Shown here: positions 31,865 through 44,626 of the stretch, in pieces | Numbering within the stretch: the stretch's first letter is position 1 | How the letters are laid out: each line of letters begins with the position of its first letter | NCBI GenBank assembly: GCA_024516155.1 | Contig: JAJJXM010000058.1 | Span: forward strand, 248,001 to 312,000 | Direction: 5' to 3' | Length of the DNA stretch: 64,000 nucleotides | Origin: Pyronema omphalodes | Lineage: Eukaryota > Ascomycota > Pezizomycetes > Pezizales > Pyronemataceae | The notes under the pieces: generated by a model | What the model was told of the DNA's origin: nothing | The model's input: only the letters and a program-made list of their open reading frames with translations | Database searches by the model: none | Program-made: the position numbers and the translations under genes

Positions 31865-33193
31865 ATGGCACCTGGAGCCGTCGATTCAATCCCCTCGAGT
31901 GGAATTCATAACAACAAAGAAATAAGTAACCTTTATTCCCCAACAACTCCCCCTGCAGGATTTCGCACATCCGGCCAACATGAACCTCTCTTCTCCGAAT
32001 TACTTCCCTACTCCTCCTTCCCCAAATCAATCACCGGACCAACTGTCTGGACCCGCTCCGATTTCGCCAACTCGGAAGACAGCGAAAAATGGATCTACCA
32101 CTGGAACCCCTCCGAGCTTGCCGAGATCTCCACCGCCATCGACTCCTTCATCGCATCCAATGTCCCATTAGCCACTATCACCAAAGCCACCTTCCCACTT
32201 CCCACAGTTGGGCCCTTCCTTTCAAAAGTCCGCGAAGATCTTGTCCATGGAAAAGGATTTATTCTCTTCAAAGGTTGGCCTGTTGAAGAATGGGGAGTTG
32301 ATAAAGCCGCTGTTGCATATATGGGAATCGGTACATACATTGGGTAAATATATCTCTTTATTCCCCCCAATATTAGGACAGGATCATCACTAACAACTGA
32401 ATCCAGTCATTTCATCTCCCAAAATCGTCTCGGTCATGTTCTAGGCCATGTCAAGGATCTTGGCGACGACCCAACAGATATCGCAAACGTTAGAATCTAT
32501 CGAACGTCCGCACGTCAATTCTTTCATTGCGATGATGGAGATATCGTTGGACTTTTATGTCTGGCTAGAGCATTCGAAGGTGGGGAGAGTGATATTGTTT
32601 CTTCCCATCATATATATAATATTTTACAACGGGAAAGACCCGATGTTTTGGAAACCCTTGCGGAACCGAATTGGTATTTCGATCGTAAAGGGGAGGTAAG
32701 TAAAGGGCAGAAAGAATATATCCGTTGCGCGATTTATTACTACTGGGATGGAAAGATTATTAGTAAATGGGATCCGTATTATGTGAAAAGTTTGGATCGG
32801 TTTGTGCAGAAGGGATTGGTACCGGCTTTGTCCGAGAAACAGCTTGAGGCTTTGAAGGTGCTCGAGGAAACTGCGTTAAGAGAGGCTCTACATATGGTTT
32901 TGGAAGTAGGAGATATTCAGGTTCGTCATCCAAGACTATATATAACAAGATAAGATCAGAGTGACTAATCATGAATCTGGTAGTTTGTTAACAACAACTT
33001 TATGTTCCACGCGAGAACGGAGTATAAGGATTTTCCTCCTCCAGCTCCGAGAAGACATTTGATGAGGCTATGGTTATCAACACCAGAGCGTGAAGGTGGA
33101 TGGAAATTGCCGTTTAAAGATAGCGGGGAGATCAAGAGGGGAGGTGTGCAGGTGGATGATACGCCGGAGAAAACTCCTATGGATGGAGAGTAG
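31865..33193 (+). CDS. TauD/TfdA-family Fe(II)/2-oxoglutarate-dependent dioxygenase
   Basis: Three exons give about 400 aa: 31865-32343, 32407-32920 and 32984-33193, with two 63-bp introns (donors GTAAAT and GTTCGT; acceptors CAG and TAG). The iron-binding triad is visible: HCD in FFHCDDGD near aa 199-201 and the distal His in FMFHARTEY near aa 340. An Arg-rich segment follows (PRRHLMRLW), which in this family helps bind 2-oxoglutarate. The first exon has the N-terminal TauD pattern (HGKGFILFKGWPVEEW). Such enzymes hydroxylate or cleave small molecules such as taurine or other sulfonates; the substrate cannot be read from the sequence. No cluster context is seen. The ATG follows CACC. Confidence 0.85.
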
Positions 33194-34350
33194 ATAAGAT
33201 TTAAATTATGCAGAAAATCATCATAACAAATTGATAGATTGACAAGTTCAAAAGGGGATACATTAGTAGTTTACCAAGCGATTGATCTGTCGACACTTGA
33301 TCTCAGGGCTACTTTGCCTCCAAGTTCACGTGATAATTTGTGAGCCTGCGCCGAACGCGGGCCACCGTGCTAGCGGGATGTTTTCTCTGATTGTGTAAAG
33401 CACTACTAGAACGCCTCAGTAATTCAGTGTCACTATTCCGTTAGTATTATTTTTCCTGCAGTATCATTATACCTTCAGTATCATTCGGTACACTATTGCT
33501 TAATTCTATTTCGGGAATCGCGACAATAAAACATCCCATGCAAATGAGCAAGTCAACGCGGCAATTACCATGGTACTCTCAACCAATGCTGGGCCTGATG
33601 TAAATGTCAACCAACCAACCAACCAGAGTTCTCCATGGTCCTGCTGGTCTGGTTCTGGCCGTGGATCGGATTGAACCATCATTTTCAGTCCTATCTTGTA
33701 TGTTATATGACCAGGATAGGCAGTCTTTCAGGCACTGTGTAAAAGGCCGCCCATGGGCGACCACGGGTGACCATAATGATGGTCAGTAACTATCACTCGA
33801 AGGTGGCTGTTGGTGATCATGGTCTATGATATTTTGCCTAGAATATTCTAATCCATCACGTTGGTGAAAGCTAGACATTACTGATTCTCTGTGATGTAAA
33901 GAGATCCCTCGGGGTTGTTGATAGACCGGAAATGATTATGCTTTACCTATGAGACATATATCTTCCCCGAAGAGTAAAGACTCTTAAGAGGAAATGGAAG
34001 GTTTCCGGCTATCAGTAGCCATGCGCAGTGAAAAGAAGAACGAGGACCTGCAGTTTTTCTATGCACCAATCAAGATTGAGTGGTGAGTGGTGAGTGTTGA
34101 TGTGAGACTTGCTGTGGTAGCCAAGGATGCCGAGTTTTTTCAGACGGAAGATAGAGTGTAATTTGTAAAACGTGTGAAAAGAAGTAGGGGTGAAAAATAT
34201 CACGAGCTATTATGGCATGAAATACCACCAGAGATAGCCAGAACATATATACTTCAACCGTACTTTGAAAAGCAACATGAGTGGTACCCATACTCTCCTT
34301 CAACATGGCCATTATACGCAATCAACAAAACCACTGTACGGAGCCAATTT
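33194..34350. other. Intergenic region, no gene seen
   Basis: Only short ORFs. A GGTGACCAT-rich stretch near 33750-33785 weakly resembles the GC-rich stretch at 13777-13948. Confidence 0.5.
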
Positions 34351-34700
34351 TATTGATTTATTAGATCATACGCTGACTGAAGCCTAAAAGGCCCATGCAG
34401 GAAAAAAACAACAAAATACCCAATACCAGTCCTCGTAAATTTAACCACCTTGTGAGGCCCCCAAATCTCTTACACCCATATAACCCGTCAAACAAAGTAT
34501 GAAAAAGAAAAAGAAACACAATGAGAAAAAAACAAGAGAATAGAGAAAGAGTACTTTCTCAGTCTCCCCCTTGTCCTGTCATATCCTGGTCACCTCCGCC
34601 AGCATTCACCACTATGCCCTCCTCATAGCCGGCGTTATTTCCACTCGTCTTGGAGTCAATTTTTTCAAAATATCTACTACAGTGGAGAATGGAGGGTTCA
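34351..34700 (-). mobile_element. Diverged 5'-truncated LINE copy (3' end)
   Basis: The minus-strand 3' end begins with an A-rich tail (34351-34362), then the family terminal block with GCCTAAAAGGCCCATGCAGG (hairpin weakened). Further in, bases near 34660-34690 (CAAAATATCTACTACA) match the C-terminal coding part of the 6-kb and 7.9-kb copies (AAAAATATCTACCACT). The 5' limit is unclear and no TSD was found. Confidence 0.6.
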
Positions 34701-34937
34701 GATACTTCGGTACTGAAAACAACCCTACTGCGACTAAAAAGGTTACGTCCAATTCATACATCACTGGTACTGGGAAACTTATTGACCAACCCCACAGTCC
34801 TGCCGTCACCTGCGATCCTGTCCAGTCTTTTAGTTCTTGTAGCAGCGTTCCTTGTCAACCGCAGACTGGATCGGACAACCATACGTGGTCCTGTCCGGAC
34901 CGTGGAGAGCTCTGCAACCAATTGACATTAATTAACC

Positions 34938-34940
34938 AAC

Positions 34941-34984
<44 letters not shown>
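34938..34984 (+). repeat. Microsatellite (CAAT)n
   Basis: Some eleven tandem tetranucleotides, CAAC/CAAT then ATCA, follow an old GGACC-rich stretch. Confidence 0.85.
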
Positions 34985-35898
34985 GACTAAAAATAACAAC
35001 CACTTTTCCTTGTCAGAGAATGTAGTCGCCCATCATCAATTGATTACCCTATATTCTTGATCTAATCGGTTACGGCGCAGGTATATATTAATATACCACT
35101 ATCACCATAAATATGCCATGTTTCATATTTAAACCCCATATTTCGACTCCCTATATTTCAACCCTAGGCTCAAAACTACCGTCTTTTGTATACTCCAGAC
35201 TCCAGACTCCAGAGAACTCATATATTGAAATCTCGTAACATCAAGACAGCCGCGGATTGATGCATCAGCTGATCGGCAGGGTAAGAGTGATTTTCTATGG
35301 TGCCGGAAGCTTAGTCTGGGTACCGTGACAGGGGTCTGAGGCCTCAATAGAACCCTCCGGCGGCCACCTATGCGATATCTGCGGTAGTCCGGGTTGGGGC
35401 GGCATTAAGGAGGAAGGAGTCAAATCACTAAGAGGTGGAATGTTTATATCAATCGGAGAACAGTTGTACAGGCGACATGAGACGGAATATTCGGTGCTTC
35501 TAGAGAGGACAAAGGCTGATGTTAACAGTTTTGTTATGTCACCCCGCACAGGCCTCGCTAATAACAGGAAGCTTTGGTATCTAGATGTTGTCGCAAAAAC
35601 TCAAACTCGTTTTTTGGTACGCCAAAATTATACATGTTCACAGTCCCATAAATTCATTGAATGATCTGCCTTAATATCCCCTACCTTCACCACCTATATC
35701 ATCACTCACCCCACCAATGTCTCATCTCTCATCTCTCATCTATCATCTCCTATTTCCTCACCCTTCTCTAAAGATATTCTCTTCCTCCCCCCAATACCTC
35801 CTGTAGGTCTGTATAGCTAAAAACTATGAAAACATCCAAACCATCCAGGAGGTCATAACACCCCTTTTAAAATAACTCAACCTCACAACAAAAGTTCA
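34985..35898. other. Intergenic region, no gene seen
   Basis: Pyrimidine-rich towards 35690-35880, the 3' flank of the helicase gene. No supported ORF. Confidence 0.5.
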
Positions 35899-38876
35899 CT
35901 AGACTCCTCCTCTAAGATACATAGGGCTCGCATCTGCGACCCAATCCAACTGAACCGCACTACACCACCTTGCGAAAGGTTTAGTGGTGAAAACATATTC
36001 AAAATACATAATTGCCTCTCTCCTTTGACCAAACAAAATACTAGCCGGGTGAATAGTAACATTCTGATGACCCAACACAGTCAAGTATCCACCATCCGGT
36101 CCGGCTCTAGCAGTTTGATGGAAGTAGCCTCTCAAGAAAGCCTTCAATACTCTCTCGGCCATATCCGGAGAAATCTGCTCTCCCTTATGTTCCCAAGTCT
36201 CCGCAGTGACACCCTTCATGGAGGAGCAGTACTGGCGGAGCTGTTTTCGGACATCCAACAATGACTGCATGGCACGATGAGATACAAAGTGTTGCTCACA
36301 CCAGTGCTTTTTATCGGCAATCTTGTCGGCAACGTAGCTTTCGTAAGCGCGGACAACTTCGAGAAGCATGATATGGTCTCCCTCGGAACGATGGAAGGCT
36401 TTGCGAGCTTCTTCCATTGCTTCACGTTGCTCGTCGTTCAGAAGCATGGGGAAGAGGTTATCAGTGTTCAGAGCCGCAATGACATCGACTACTTCAGACA
36501 AACAGTCTAATTCAGGCTCACCGGCGGCAATGAGAACCCTAGCAAGAGGAGGAGATAAGGGGAGCTTGGCCATTTGGTGTCCAAGGTTAGTGATCTTCCC
36601 CTTATTATCGAGTGCACCAAGGGAGTATAGCTGCTCCAGAGCTTTCTGTAAAGACTCAAGTTTTGGAGGAGAGAGGTAATCGAAGTTAACAACATCATCG
36701 CAACCTCTAGCCTTAAGGATAAGGATAGCATTTGCAACATCAGTTCTTAGAATTTCTGGCTTAGTAGACTCCTTGAGAGCGGCGAAATCTTCTTCGGTGT
36801 ATAGACGGAAACATTTTCCAGGGGCCTCACGACCAGCACGTCCAGAACGTTGCATTGCGGACGAGCGGGAGATTGGGGTGATTAAAAGTGACTCTAGGCC
36901 GAGCTTGGGACGGTATTGCTTTAGTTTTGCTTTACCGCAGTCGACAACGTGTCGGACACCGGAGACGGTGATAGATGTTTCGGCGATGTTGGTGGCAAGG
37001 ATGATTTTGCGGGTTCGGATGGGTGTGGGCTCGAAAACCCGGTTTTGTTGGGGCAGGGGAAGAGCAGCGTAAAGAGGGAGGACCCAGACCTGATGTTTGT
37101 TAATATGTATTTAGGTAATCTGAATATGGAAAGGAAGCAACAAACCTTGGGCATCTTGGAATCGAGTGTCAAAGCATATTCCTCAATCGACTTTTGAAGC
37201 GAAATAATCTCATCCTGACCTGTCAAGAAGACCAAGACATCACCAGGACAAGGCTCTGACATGTGAATCTGATATACTGTCTTAAGAGCTGCCTCTAGAT
37301 AATCCTGCATAGGGTGAGCAGTATGGTGGATATCAACTGGGTACTGCCTGCCAGGGACCTGAAACAATGCCACAGATCCAAAGTAGGGAATAACATCGAC
37401 TGTACTACTTTCGCTGTTGATAATAGTTCCAATTGGTTTCTCCTCATCAAGAGGTGGTATCGGTTGTTGTACTACCGGCTTCCTCTCCTTCAACAAATCT
37501 TCGGGATTATATCCCCCCTTATTCTTCTTCTTCTTCTTTTTCTTCTTCTTGCTTGACTCGGCATCTTCCGCTGGCTCACCAGCAGCGGCCTCCTCCTTTG
37601 CCTCTTCAGCAGCCTCCACCTCCGGAGTCCCAGGCTCAGGCTTGTCTTCAATCACCTCCTCCGGTGGCGGCAACATATTCGCACCTCTATGCTCCTCAAA
37701 GAACTGTGCCATTTCTTGAACTCCAAGAGTAGCAGACATGATAACAGCTTTCAAAGAGCCCCTTCTCTCCCCATAAACCAAACCCCTCAGAAAACCCATC
37801 GCCAAATCCGTTCCCACTGTCCTCTCGTGTGCCTCGTCAACTACAACACACGAATATTTCTTCAATAACGGATCTGCTAACATCTCCTGCAACAGCATAC
37901 CATCGGTCAAAAACTTAATTTTAGTCTTATGACTGCTCTTGTTATCAAACCGAACACTATAACCAACCTCCTCACCTAGTCTCACCCCCATTTCCTGCGC
38001 CACACGTTTGGCAAGGTTGATGGCAGCAACTCGTCTAGGCTGGGTAATGGCAATACATCCTCCAACCTTGATCTCCTTGCCAGAGGGTGTGGTGACGGTT
38101 CGCTTCTTCATCCATGGTTCGGTGGCGAAAAATTGACCGATTTGTGTGGACTTTCCGGATCCGGTTTGTCCGACCATTACTAGGACGTCGCGGTCTCGAA
38201 GGCATTGACGAAGGGGCTCTTGATGAGCCCAGATAGGAAGGGTTTCTCTTTGCTTGCGAAGCTTAGCAGCCTGAGCTTTCAGCATTCCATCCTGAGGCTT
38301 GCTGTTGCCCCGCTCCTCCCCGTCGTCATCCTCATTTATAGCAGTAGCCGCGGCGGTAGGTTTCGTGGTAGTAGTCGTAGTAGCAGCAACAACCTTCGGA
38401 GCCGGTACTCCATTGAGTAGAGGAAACTGATCCTTATTTCCCTTCTCTTCAGTCTTCCTCTTCTTCACTGGTCCACCGCTTCCCAATGCAGCTCTCGCCT
38501 CCTCCCGCTGTTTCCTTAAAAGCTCAAGGTCCTCATTATTCTTCGGCAGTTCCGTGGTAGCTTTACGTTTCTCTCCCTTTTTTCCTTGGTCCTTCTTTCC
38601 CTTCTTGTCGGTGGTGGGTTTCGAGTCTGTGGTAGGTACCGGAGTAGGTTCCTCGCTCTTCGCAGGCTTTTCAGGTTTAGCAGTACTAAATCTTCCCTCA
38701 GCAATTCGCTTTGCCCACTCAGCACGTTTCCGTTCTTCTTTCAGTTGACGATTCGACTTTGGTTTTTCCGTAGGTTCAGTTGCGGAGGTAGCATCGGTGG
38801 AGGAAATTGCGAAAACATTAACTTTTCCGTTGGCAGGAGCTGAGGCCGAAGTGAGGCCATCTTCAAAGAGTGGCAT
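35899..38876 (-). CDS. DEAH-box RNA helicase (Dhr2/Prh1/DHX33-like)
   Basis: Two exons (38876-37146 and 37089-35899) are joined over a 56-bp intron (37090-37145, donor GTTTGT, acceptor CAG) to give about 973 aa. A Lys/Glu-rich N-terminal extension of about 200 aa with basic nuclear-signal-like patches precedes the core. Motifs: GQTGSGKS near aa 236, DEAH near 350, SAT near 380, FLTGQDE in the second RecA domain, ATNIAETSIT and QRSGRAGR, then HA2 and OB-fold regions. An acidic insertion with nine Lys in a row near aa 445 lies between the two RecA domains. Relatives of this subtype act in nucleolar rRNA processing; that role is inferred from family resemblance. Confidence 0.9.
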
Positions 38877-39394
38877 TGCTGCGGTTACTGGTGGGTTCGA
38901 ATTGGCGAATTCGAACTGTAAGCTGCGACGAAATCGGGCCAGAAATTTCGCGAACTTTTCGAAATGCGCGTCAAGTAAAAGTTAGGCGGAAGCTAGGGGT
39001 TTGGGTTGGGAGGGGACCTTGCAGGGTTCTGCATCGACGCGCTCTGCGCATATTAGCAAGGATTAAGGATGTGATATGGAATTTTGAACATGACTGGTCA
39101 CTTGTCTGCGAACGTTACGCCATGAATGTAATAATCTGACAAAAAGTCCAGATTCAAAATTTATTCTGGATTAAATAAGAGTAGCTGCTACATTTGTGGT
39201 GTCATCGTGATAAATATCTAGCTAAAGGGTCAGAGAAAGTGATTTGCATTATTACAGTAAATCATGGATATCATCTAGCATCTATCTACGAACACCTACA
39301 AAGTAATAGTCCAGATTAACTCCATGTAGATACAACTCCCTAGCTCCCCCACCCTAAAAGCAATACACAGTAATAAAGAGTGACGGTGGTCAAT
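38877..39394. other. Intergenic region between helicase promoter and GUP1 3' end
   Basis: No ORF supported. It holds the upstream region of the helicase gene and the 3' flank of GUP1. Confidence 0.5.
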
Positions 39395-41578
39395 TTAACA
39401 CTTGAGGTTAATTCCCTGTCTCTTTTCCTCTTCACGAATCTCAAACATCACTTGGACACCGACAAAAATCGCCATCATCGAGAAAATGATGAAAGCTGCT
39501 CCTCCATAGGATCCGAAAACACCTGTAAACCGAATATTAACCTCCTGGTCACCTGAAATCTGATCCAACCCCCCGGGGAAAACTTACCATCAACCATGGT
39601 TCTCAGTCCATCCAGCCCAATTGCAAACCCAACCAAATTCGCCGCCATCATCATCAGCACATTCGCCACACCCCCGAGAGCCGCCATATGCCTCGCAAAA
39701 GTGACATTACTCTGCCATCTTCTAGCAATCTTATGCCCCACAATTTCTGGTATAACAAACAGCACTACAAGCCATCCCCAGGCAAGTAGCTTCAAACTAA
39801 TGTCATGCCATAATGCAACAAACGTAAAAACTGCTGCCATGTTCATAACCGGTCTCTTAGCACCTCCAATGGGAATATAAATATATCTCACAATCCACCT
39901 ATTGAAACTTCTATGCCACGCACGCCAAAAGGCCAAAGCACTAAAGTTGTTGGACATGCAGCGGAGCATATTCTCAGGAGGGTCAATTCCGTCAACAAGA
40001 CTCCAAAGGCGGAAAAAGCGCCAGGGGATGAGAAGCTTGAGCCAGATGATGTGCAGGTTAAAGTAACCGATCATGGCAAGTTGGGCGGGAGTGTCGCCGG
40101 CCCAGGATCCGCGGGAGGAGGTCTTTGAAATAGCGACGACATAAATGTAGTGCAGGGCAAGCTCCATAGTTAGAATGGCGATAACGAGTCGGACAGCGTA
40201 TAACAAGCGCCGGCGAATGGTGAGAGTCGGAGTTGAGTATTTTAGCTGAGTGACGTTAGTCACGATGCATTTTCTCCAAATGGAGCTAGGACACTCGAGT
40301 GATAAAAAGTGAAAAAATAAAATACCTGGTGAATGAAATCATTGAAGGTCAAAATCGGACCAGCCAAATATAGGGGAGTGTATAAAACATAAGCCAAATA
40401 ATTCAGCAGATTATATTCGTCTGGTCTAGCAGGAGTATCAATTCTATCACGTTCATTCATGTGATAAGGATCCGCATTTTTTTTCTTTTGTTCAATCAGC
40501 CGTTCTATTTCTTCTTGATCGCGATCTCCATTCTGAAGTTGGGCCTCTGAGTCGCCGTCTGAGGTGAGACGACTCACCTCTAGTACGCTTCCTTCGTCTT
40601 CTTCGCCGGCTTCAGCACGGCAGGCAGCCCAGTAGTGGTCGAGGTTATAGGAAATCAGCCGTAAGACGGTAACCTTAAAGGAAACCTCCCAGCGACGTAG
40701 TATTCCTCCGCCCATAAAATGGTCCATCCAGTATCCAAATCCTGCTCCCTCCCCGGCCACGAAAAATGGTAGAAGATCCCGGTATCGGTAGCCGGAGTAA
40801 TATTCGTTGGCAAAAAGAATGCCGATGTTGAAAACCCAAGTGCAAATGGGAACCATAATCGACGACGGGTGAAAGAAGGAGATGGAAAAGTTTACTAGAA
40901 GAATAACAAGAATCTTGATTACACTGAGGGAATGTAATGCCGTTAGGAAGATTAGCGCAAAAATAATATCAAAGATCTTTCGACGGTTAAGGTTATGCGA
41001 GGCATAATAGGAGGACGTTGTTGGCGGTGTTGGCGAAATTCGGGAATATACGACATTGAATATGCGTCGGAGTACAGAGTGTAGAACAAGAACTGCAAAG
41101 AGAATTGGGATGTTGTTTCGGAAGCTTTGATATTGAGCGTCCGAATTGTCGACTTTTCGTCCGGGAATCCAGCCGGGGGATAATAGATGCTTGTATTTGG
41201 GAAAGTTTGGATGTGATTCTACGCAACTGACAGTTAGTTTCCGAGATTGAGCTTTGGATGAGTTTAATGAATGCTCTTCCTCGCCAAATACACACCTTTG
41301 CTGACGTCAATCACAACCTTGAACATCAATGGTACCACAACTATAAACACAATGTAATAGAAGAAGAACTCCAATGTGAACCATTTTGACGGTTTCGACT
41401 CTTCGCGTAGCTTTCGACTCGCCGGGCTTTCGTTTTCAGTCGTTGACGATGCAGATATTGAAGGCTGACGACGACCATGGTTCTTTGGTGGTGAGGAAGA
41501 GCGAAGGGTGTTGGCTGTAAGACGGTAGTCTAAGGTATCTAGAGAGAAGACCTGACTGAATGCAGAAAACAGTCGCAT
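39395..41578 (-). CDS. GUP1: GUP1-type membrane-bound O-acyltransferase (MBOAT)
   Basis: Four exons give about 653 aa: 41578-41296, 41218-40326, 40245-39588 and 39522-39395, with introns of 77, 80 and 65 bp and consistent phases. The ATG at 41578 is chosen because the family N-terminus begins around SLDTLDYRLT; the frame is open to 41860, but the upstream part is low-complexity. It has many membrane helices, HPNFPKYKHLLSPGWIPGRK, WRAWHRSFNRWIVRYIYIPI, and the MBOAT histidine in ALWHDISLKLLAWGW. Gup1 acts in the ER, remodelling the lipid of GPI anchors, and affects membrane and wall integrity. A Glu-rich loop (about QEEIERLIEQKKK) is cytosolic. It is divergent from the zinc-finger gene at 42365. 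Confidence 0.92.
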
Positions 41579-42364
41579 CGCGATGGATCGACGGACGGGG
41601 CGCTGCTGCTGTTGCTGCGTGCGGTAAGCTGTTGATGCAGTTGGTGACGATAGCGTGACACTGGAGCCTTGGAAGTGGATTTCGCAATGACGGTCTTGTC
41701 GCTCGGGTCGTGAATTTCGATGTCTGCGGCTGACCGTTGCTGTCACGACCGACTTGGTCTCGTCGGGTTGTCGCGTTTTGTCGGATTCCCGCTCGTTCCG
41801 ACTATTCAGGAGTGGCCAGGTTGCCTGTCTGTCTGTCGGCAACTCGAGGTGGGCATGCACACGGCAGCTGTGTGAGCACTAGCAATTGATCGTCTCGAGT
41901 GAGTAGTTGTGATTGAGGAGTTGAATTGCACGAGTAGAGCATGTTTGTTTATCTATATATTTGTTTGTTTGTTTGTTTGTTTGTTTAATTGTTTAATTAT
42001 TTGTTTAATTATTTGTTTATTCATTTTAATAATACACCAATTGAGCCCTTTAGTAGAGCAGAGCATTTACAGCAGCGAAGCTCGAAATCTAAGCGCGGAA
42101 AGTCGTAGTGGTGGCGGTGGTCCCCCACCTCGACAAGAGACGGGAAAATCAGAGAAGAAAAAAAATACGCGAACTCTGGTGACAAACTGCTCAGCGTCCC
42201 AGACACGCTCTCGCGACAAGAAGACCAAGTGAACAACTTTCCGCTGTCAGAATATTCTGAATATACCATCACCACGGCAAAACTTCACAGCGTCGATGCA
42301 TGATTGACAGCACCAACGCACGACTCTCAGCACAAACCACTCACAGACAAATACCAAACTCAAA
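41579..42364. promoter_or_regulatory. Shared upstream region of GUP1 and the zinc-finger gene
   Basis: The two genes are divergent, so this 786-bp region should hold both promoters. Part of it (to 41860) is open in frame with GUP1. A 110-bp LINE tail insertion lies in the middle. Confidence 0.55.
41942..42051 (-). mobile_element. Ultra-short LINE 3' end insertion (tail plus about 30 bp)
   Basis: A perfect 9-bp repeat (AGTAGAGCA) at 41933-41941 and 42052-42060 flanks 110 bp. On the minus strand the insert starts with a piece of the LINE terminal block (plus strand TTTTAATAATACACCAATTGAGCCCTTT; compare TTTTAATCATACACCGTTCGAGGCC at 7580) and ends in a tail of about 80 nt made of AAAC and TTAAACAAATAA repeats. 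It is an extreme 5'-truncated retroposition. Confidence 0.7.
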
Positions 42365-44626
42365 ATGAATAATGCATTTCGCAACGACGGAGCTTATCCT
42401 CATAACCACCAAACCGCCGCCTTCAATCCACCGGCAACATACACGCGACACCCTCTTCCGAATCCTACACGTTATGCCCGTCCTCAAAACCCCCATCCCA
42501 CTTTACATCATCCTCTCCCACTGAATCCGAACCGCCCACCAGACAGCCTCCCACCGGTCAGTAGATGCTGTTGGGCTGATGGAGAAAAGCTTTGCCTCTA
42601 CACATATAAGGGCAAACGAGACCGTCGAGAAGAAGGGTTAATGGTACCTTGCCCTTGATAACCCACACATTCCTCATAGAACTGATTGCTTTGTAGAGCC
42701 ATACAATCGGTTCACATGTTGCAAAACTACTACCTAAGGATTTCCCATTTTTGTGCAGGTGGCACGGCTGCCAAATTTATATCAACAATCCGCTCGATGT
42801 TGTACACCATATTGCGGAAAATCATATCGGTACCACCGAAGCGAAGTTTGGGGCTTACCACACAATTCTAGAGTCGGTTGTGAAAGCATACCAGCGGGAT
42901 CAGGAATTAAAAGATTTATCACGGTCAAGGAGCGAAGTCAGTGTAACCCGCGACCCATCCCGCGACGTCAGCAGAGAACCGATGGGTAGACAACCGTTAC
43001 CACATCGCAACCACCACAACACACCACCAACGCATCCGCCTACGATGCCCCGCCACCAACCCAGACTGTCGAACTCTAGTCCCTCATTTGCATGCTCCTG
43101 GATCAATTGTAACTACATTGGTTCAACCTTAGAGCTTGTCGCCGTAAGCTCTTCGATCTTCCTTCGCCATCATCTACATACTAACATACCCAGTGTCACG
43201 CGGTATCAACCCACGTCAGTCGTCGCGCTCAAGTAGCTGCCCACACCTGCTGTTGGCTAGGGTGCGAGGACATATTTAAAACGTCCCGTGAGCTGGCCGA
43301 CCACATTTCCGTCAGACATTGTGCTGTGCCAGTTAGAACAGGCATCTGTCTCTGTGGAGTACCTGTCAATAAGAACCTCCTCGCGTACCACCAGAAGGTT
43401 GTTAGCCGCTACAATATATTTATTTCTTGCTGACAAAAGCAAAACAGAGTTGTTCAGTTATGCAAAATACCTCCGTATCTGTTGCCACATCACCGCCACC
43501 ACCAGCTCCTCCTGCGCCCGTTACTCCAGCATCTAAAGACCCCCGTTTGGATGCCTCTCGATCCAAGCCGACTCCAATCAAGCCTGAACCAATTCCCAAT
43601 GCAAACGAACCGAGAAAGCGTGGGCCAGCTCCAGATTTCGAAGAGCCTGCTCACACACGCCCTCGATCCTCTTCCACGGCCACGGGAGCTGTAACTACTG
43701 CTGATCCCGTACCCCCAGAGAAGCCAATTAAAAAAGAGCCTTTCTCTGACGATTACGAGTCGTTAGAAGGATATACAACCCCCGAGTTTGAGAACCCCCC
43801 ACAGTTAAAACTTTTGGAGCAGCAGAGAGTTGAAGCGGAGACTAGAGAACGGGATAGGCTACAGAAACATCAAGCTGAGATTGCGTCACGGAGACAAGAA
43901 TATATAGAGAGGAAGAAGAACAGAACTGAGGGTTTGAAGAGGGATAAGGTATTGAGCCAATTGGAGCAGACTAAAGAGAAGGAGCAGGCAGACAAAAAGG
44001 AGACTGTAACCCAGAAGGCACAGCAAGAAGCGATTGTACAGCAACAAGCAAAAAATGAAACCACACAGCAAGAACCAGCGCCAATCGTTCTTGGTCTGGA
44101 AATTACCGACAAAGGACCCGATCCCGCTGCAGCACAACTAGAACAAGGGCACAGCGCAAAGTCCAATGAGCCAATAGAAATAGACGATAATCCCCAACCT
44201 CAAGATTCTAAGAAAAATCAAGACATTGTCGATCTGATTCAGGAACAAGACGAGATCAATACCGATACCCCTGTGGCCACTAGTGCCGAGAAGCTCCAAG
44301 AATTTGCTTGGAAGCTTGTAAACCTCAGCAATAGAATCCAATCCGCAATCGAAATTTTACCTGAGGCCTATATTGACGATCTTGTGCCGGAGTTAGAGAA
44401 CGATTGGGCTATCGCTGAAATGGACACGATGCTCGCAGGAATTATTGCACGGTATCAGAGGGGGGCGGATAAGGGATGGGTAGCCGGGGATAGGTGGAGT
44501 AAGCGAGCTGTAGTCCGGGGGGCTATGGGAGCTGGGGTAGCTGAACATCCGGAGGAGAAGGCAAAACAGCTAGAGCAACCGGAACAGCCAGAACAGAATC
44601 AACAGTTGCAGATTGAGAATCAATAG
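42365..44626 (+). CDS. C2H2-type zinc-finger protein with coiled-coil C-terminus, function unknown
   Basis: Four exons give about 702 aa: 42365-42643, 42697-43143, 43194-43397 and 43448-44626. Introns are 53, 50 and about 50 bp; the last donor could be 43398 (GTTGTT) or 43401 (GTTAGC). Joining the exons restores C-X4-C...H-X4-H fingers that no single ORF shows: CRWHGC..HHIAENH near aa 113-137, CSWINC..CHAVSTH across the intron near aa 225-250, and CWLGC..HISVRH near aa 266-288. A degenerate finger may precede them (HTIGSH). The N-terminus is Pro/Asn/His-rich. The C-terminal half is acidic, Gln/Glu/Lys-rich and likely coiled coil. It may be a DNA-binding regulator; no family name is recognised. 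Confidence 0.78.

Noticed and set aside
41579..41860. N-terminal extension of GUP1 by 94 codons
   Set aside because: The frame is open, but the extension is low-complexity. The conserved family start is at the Met at 41578.
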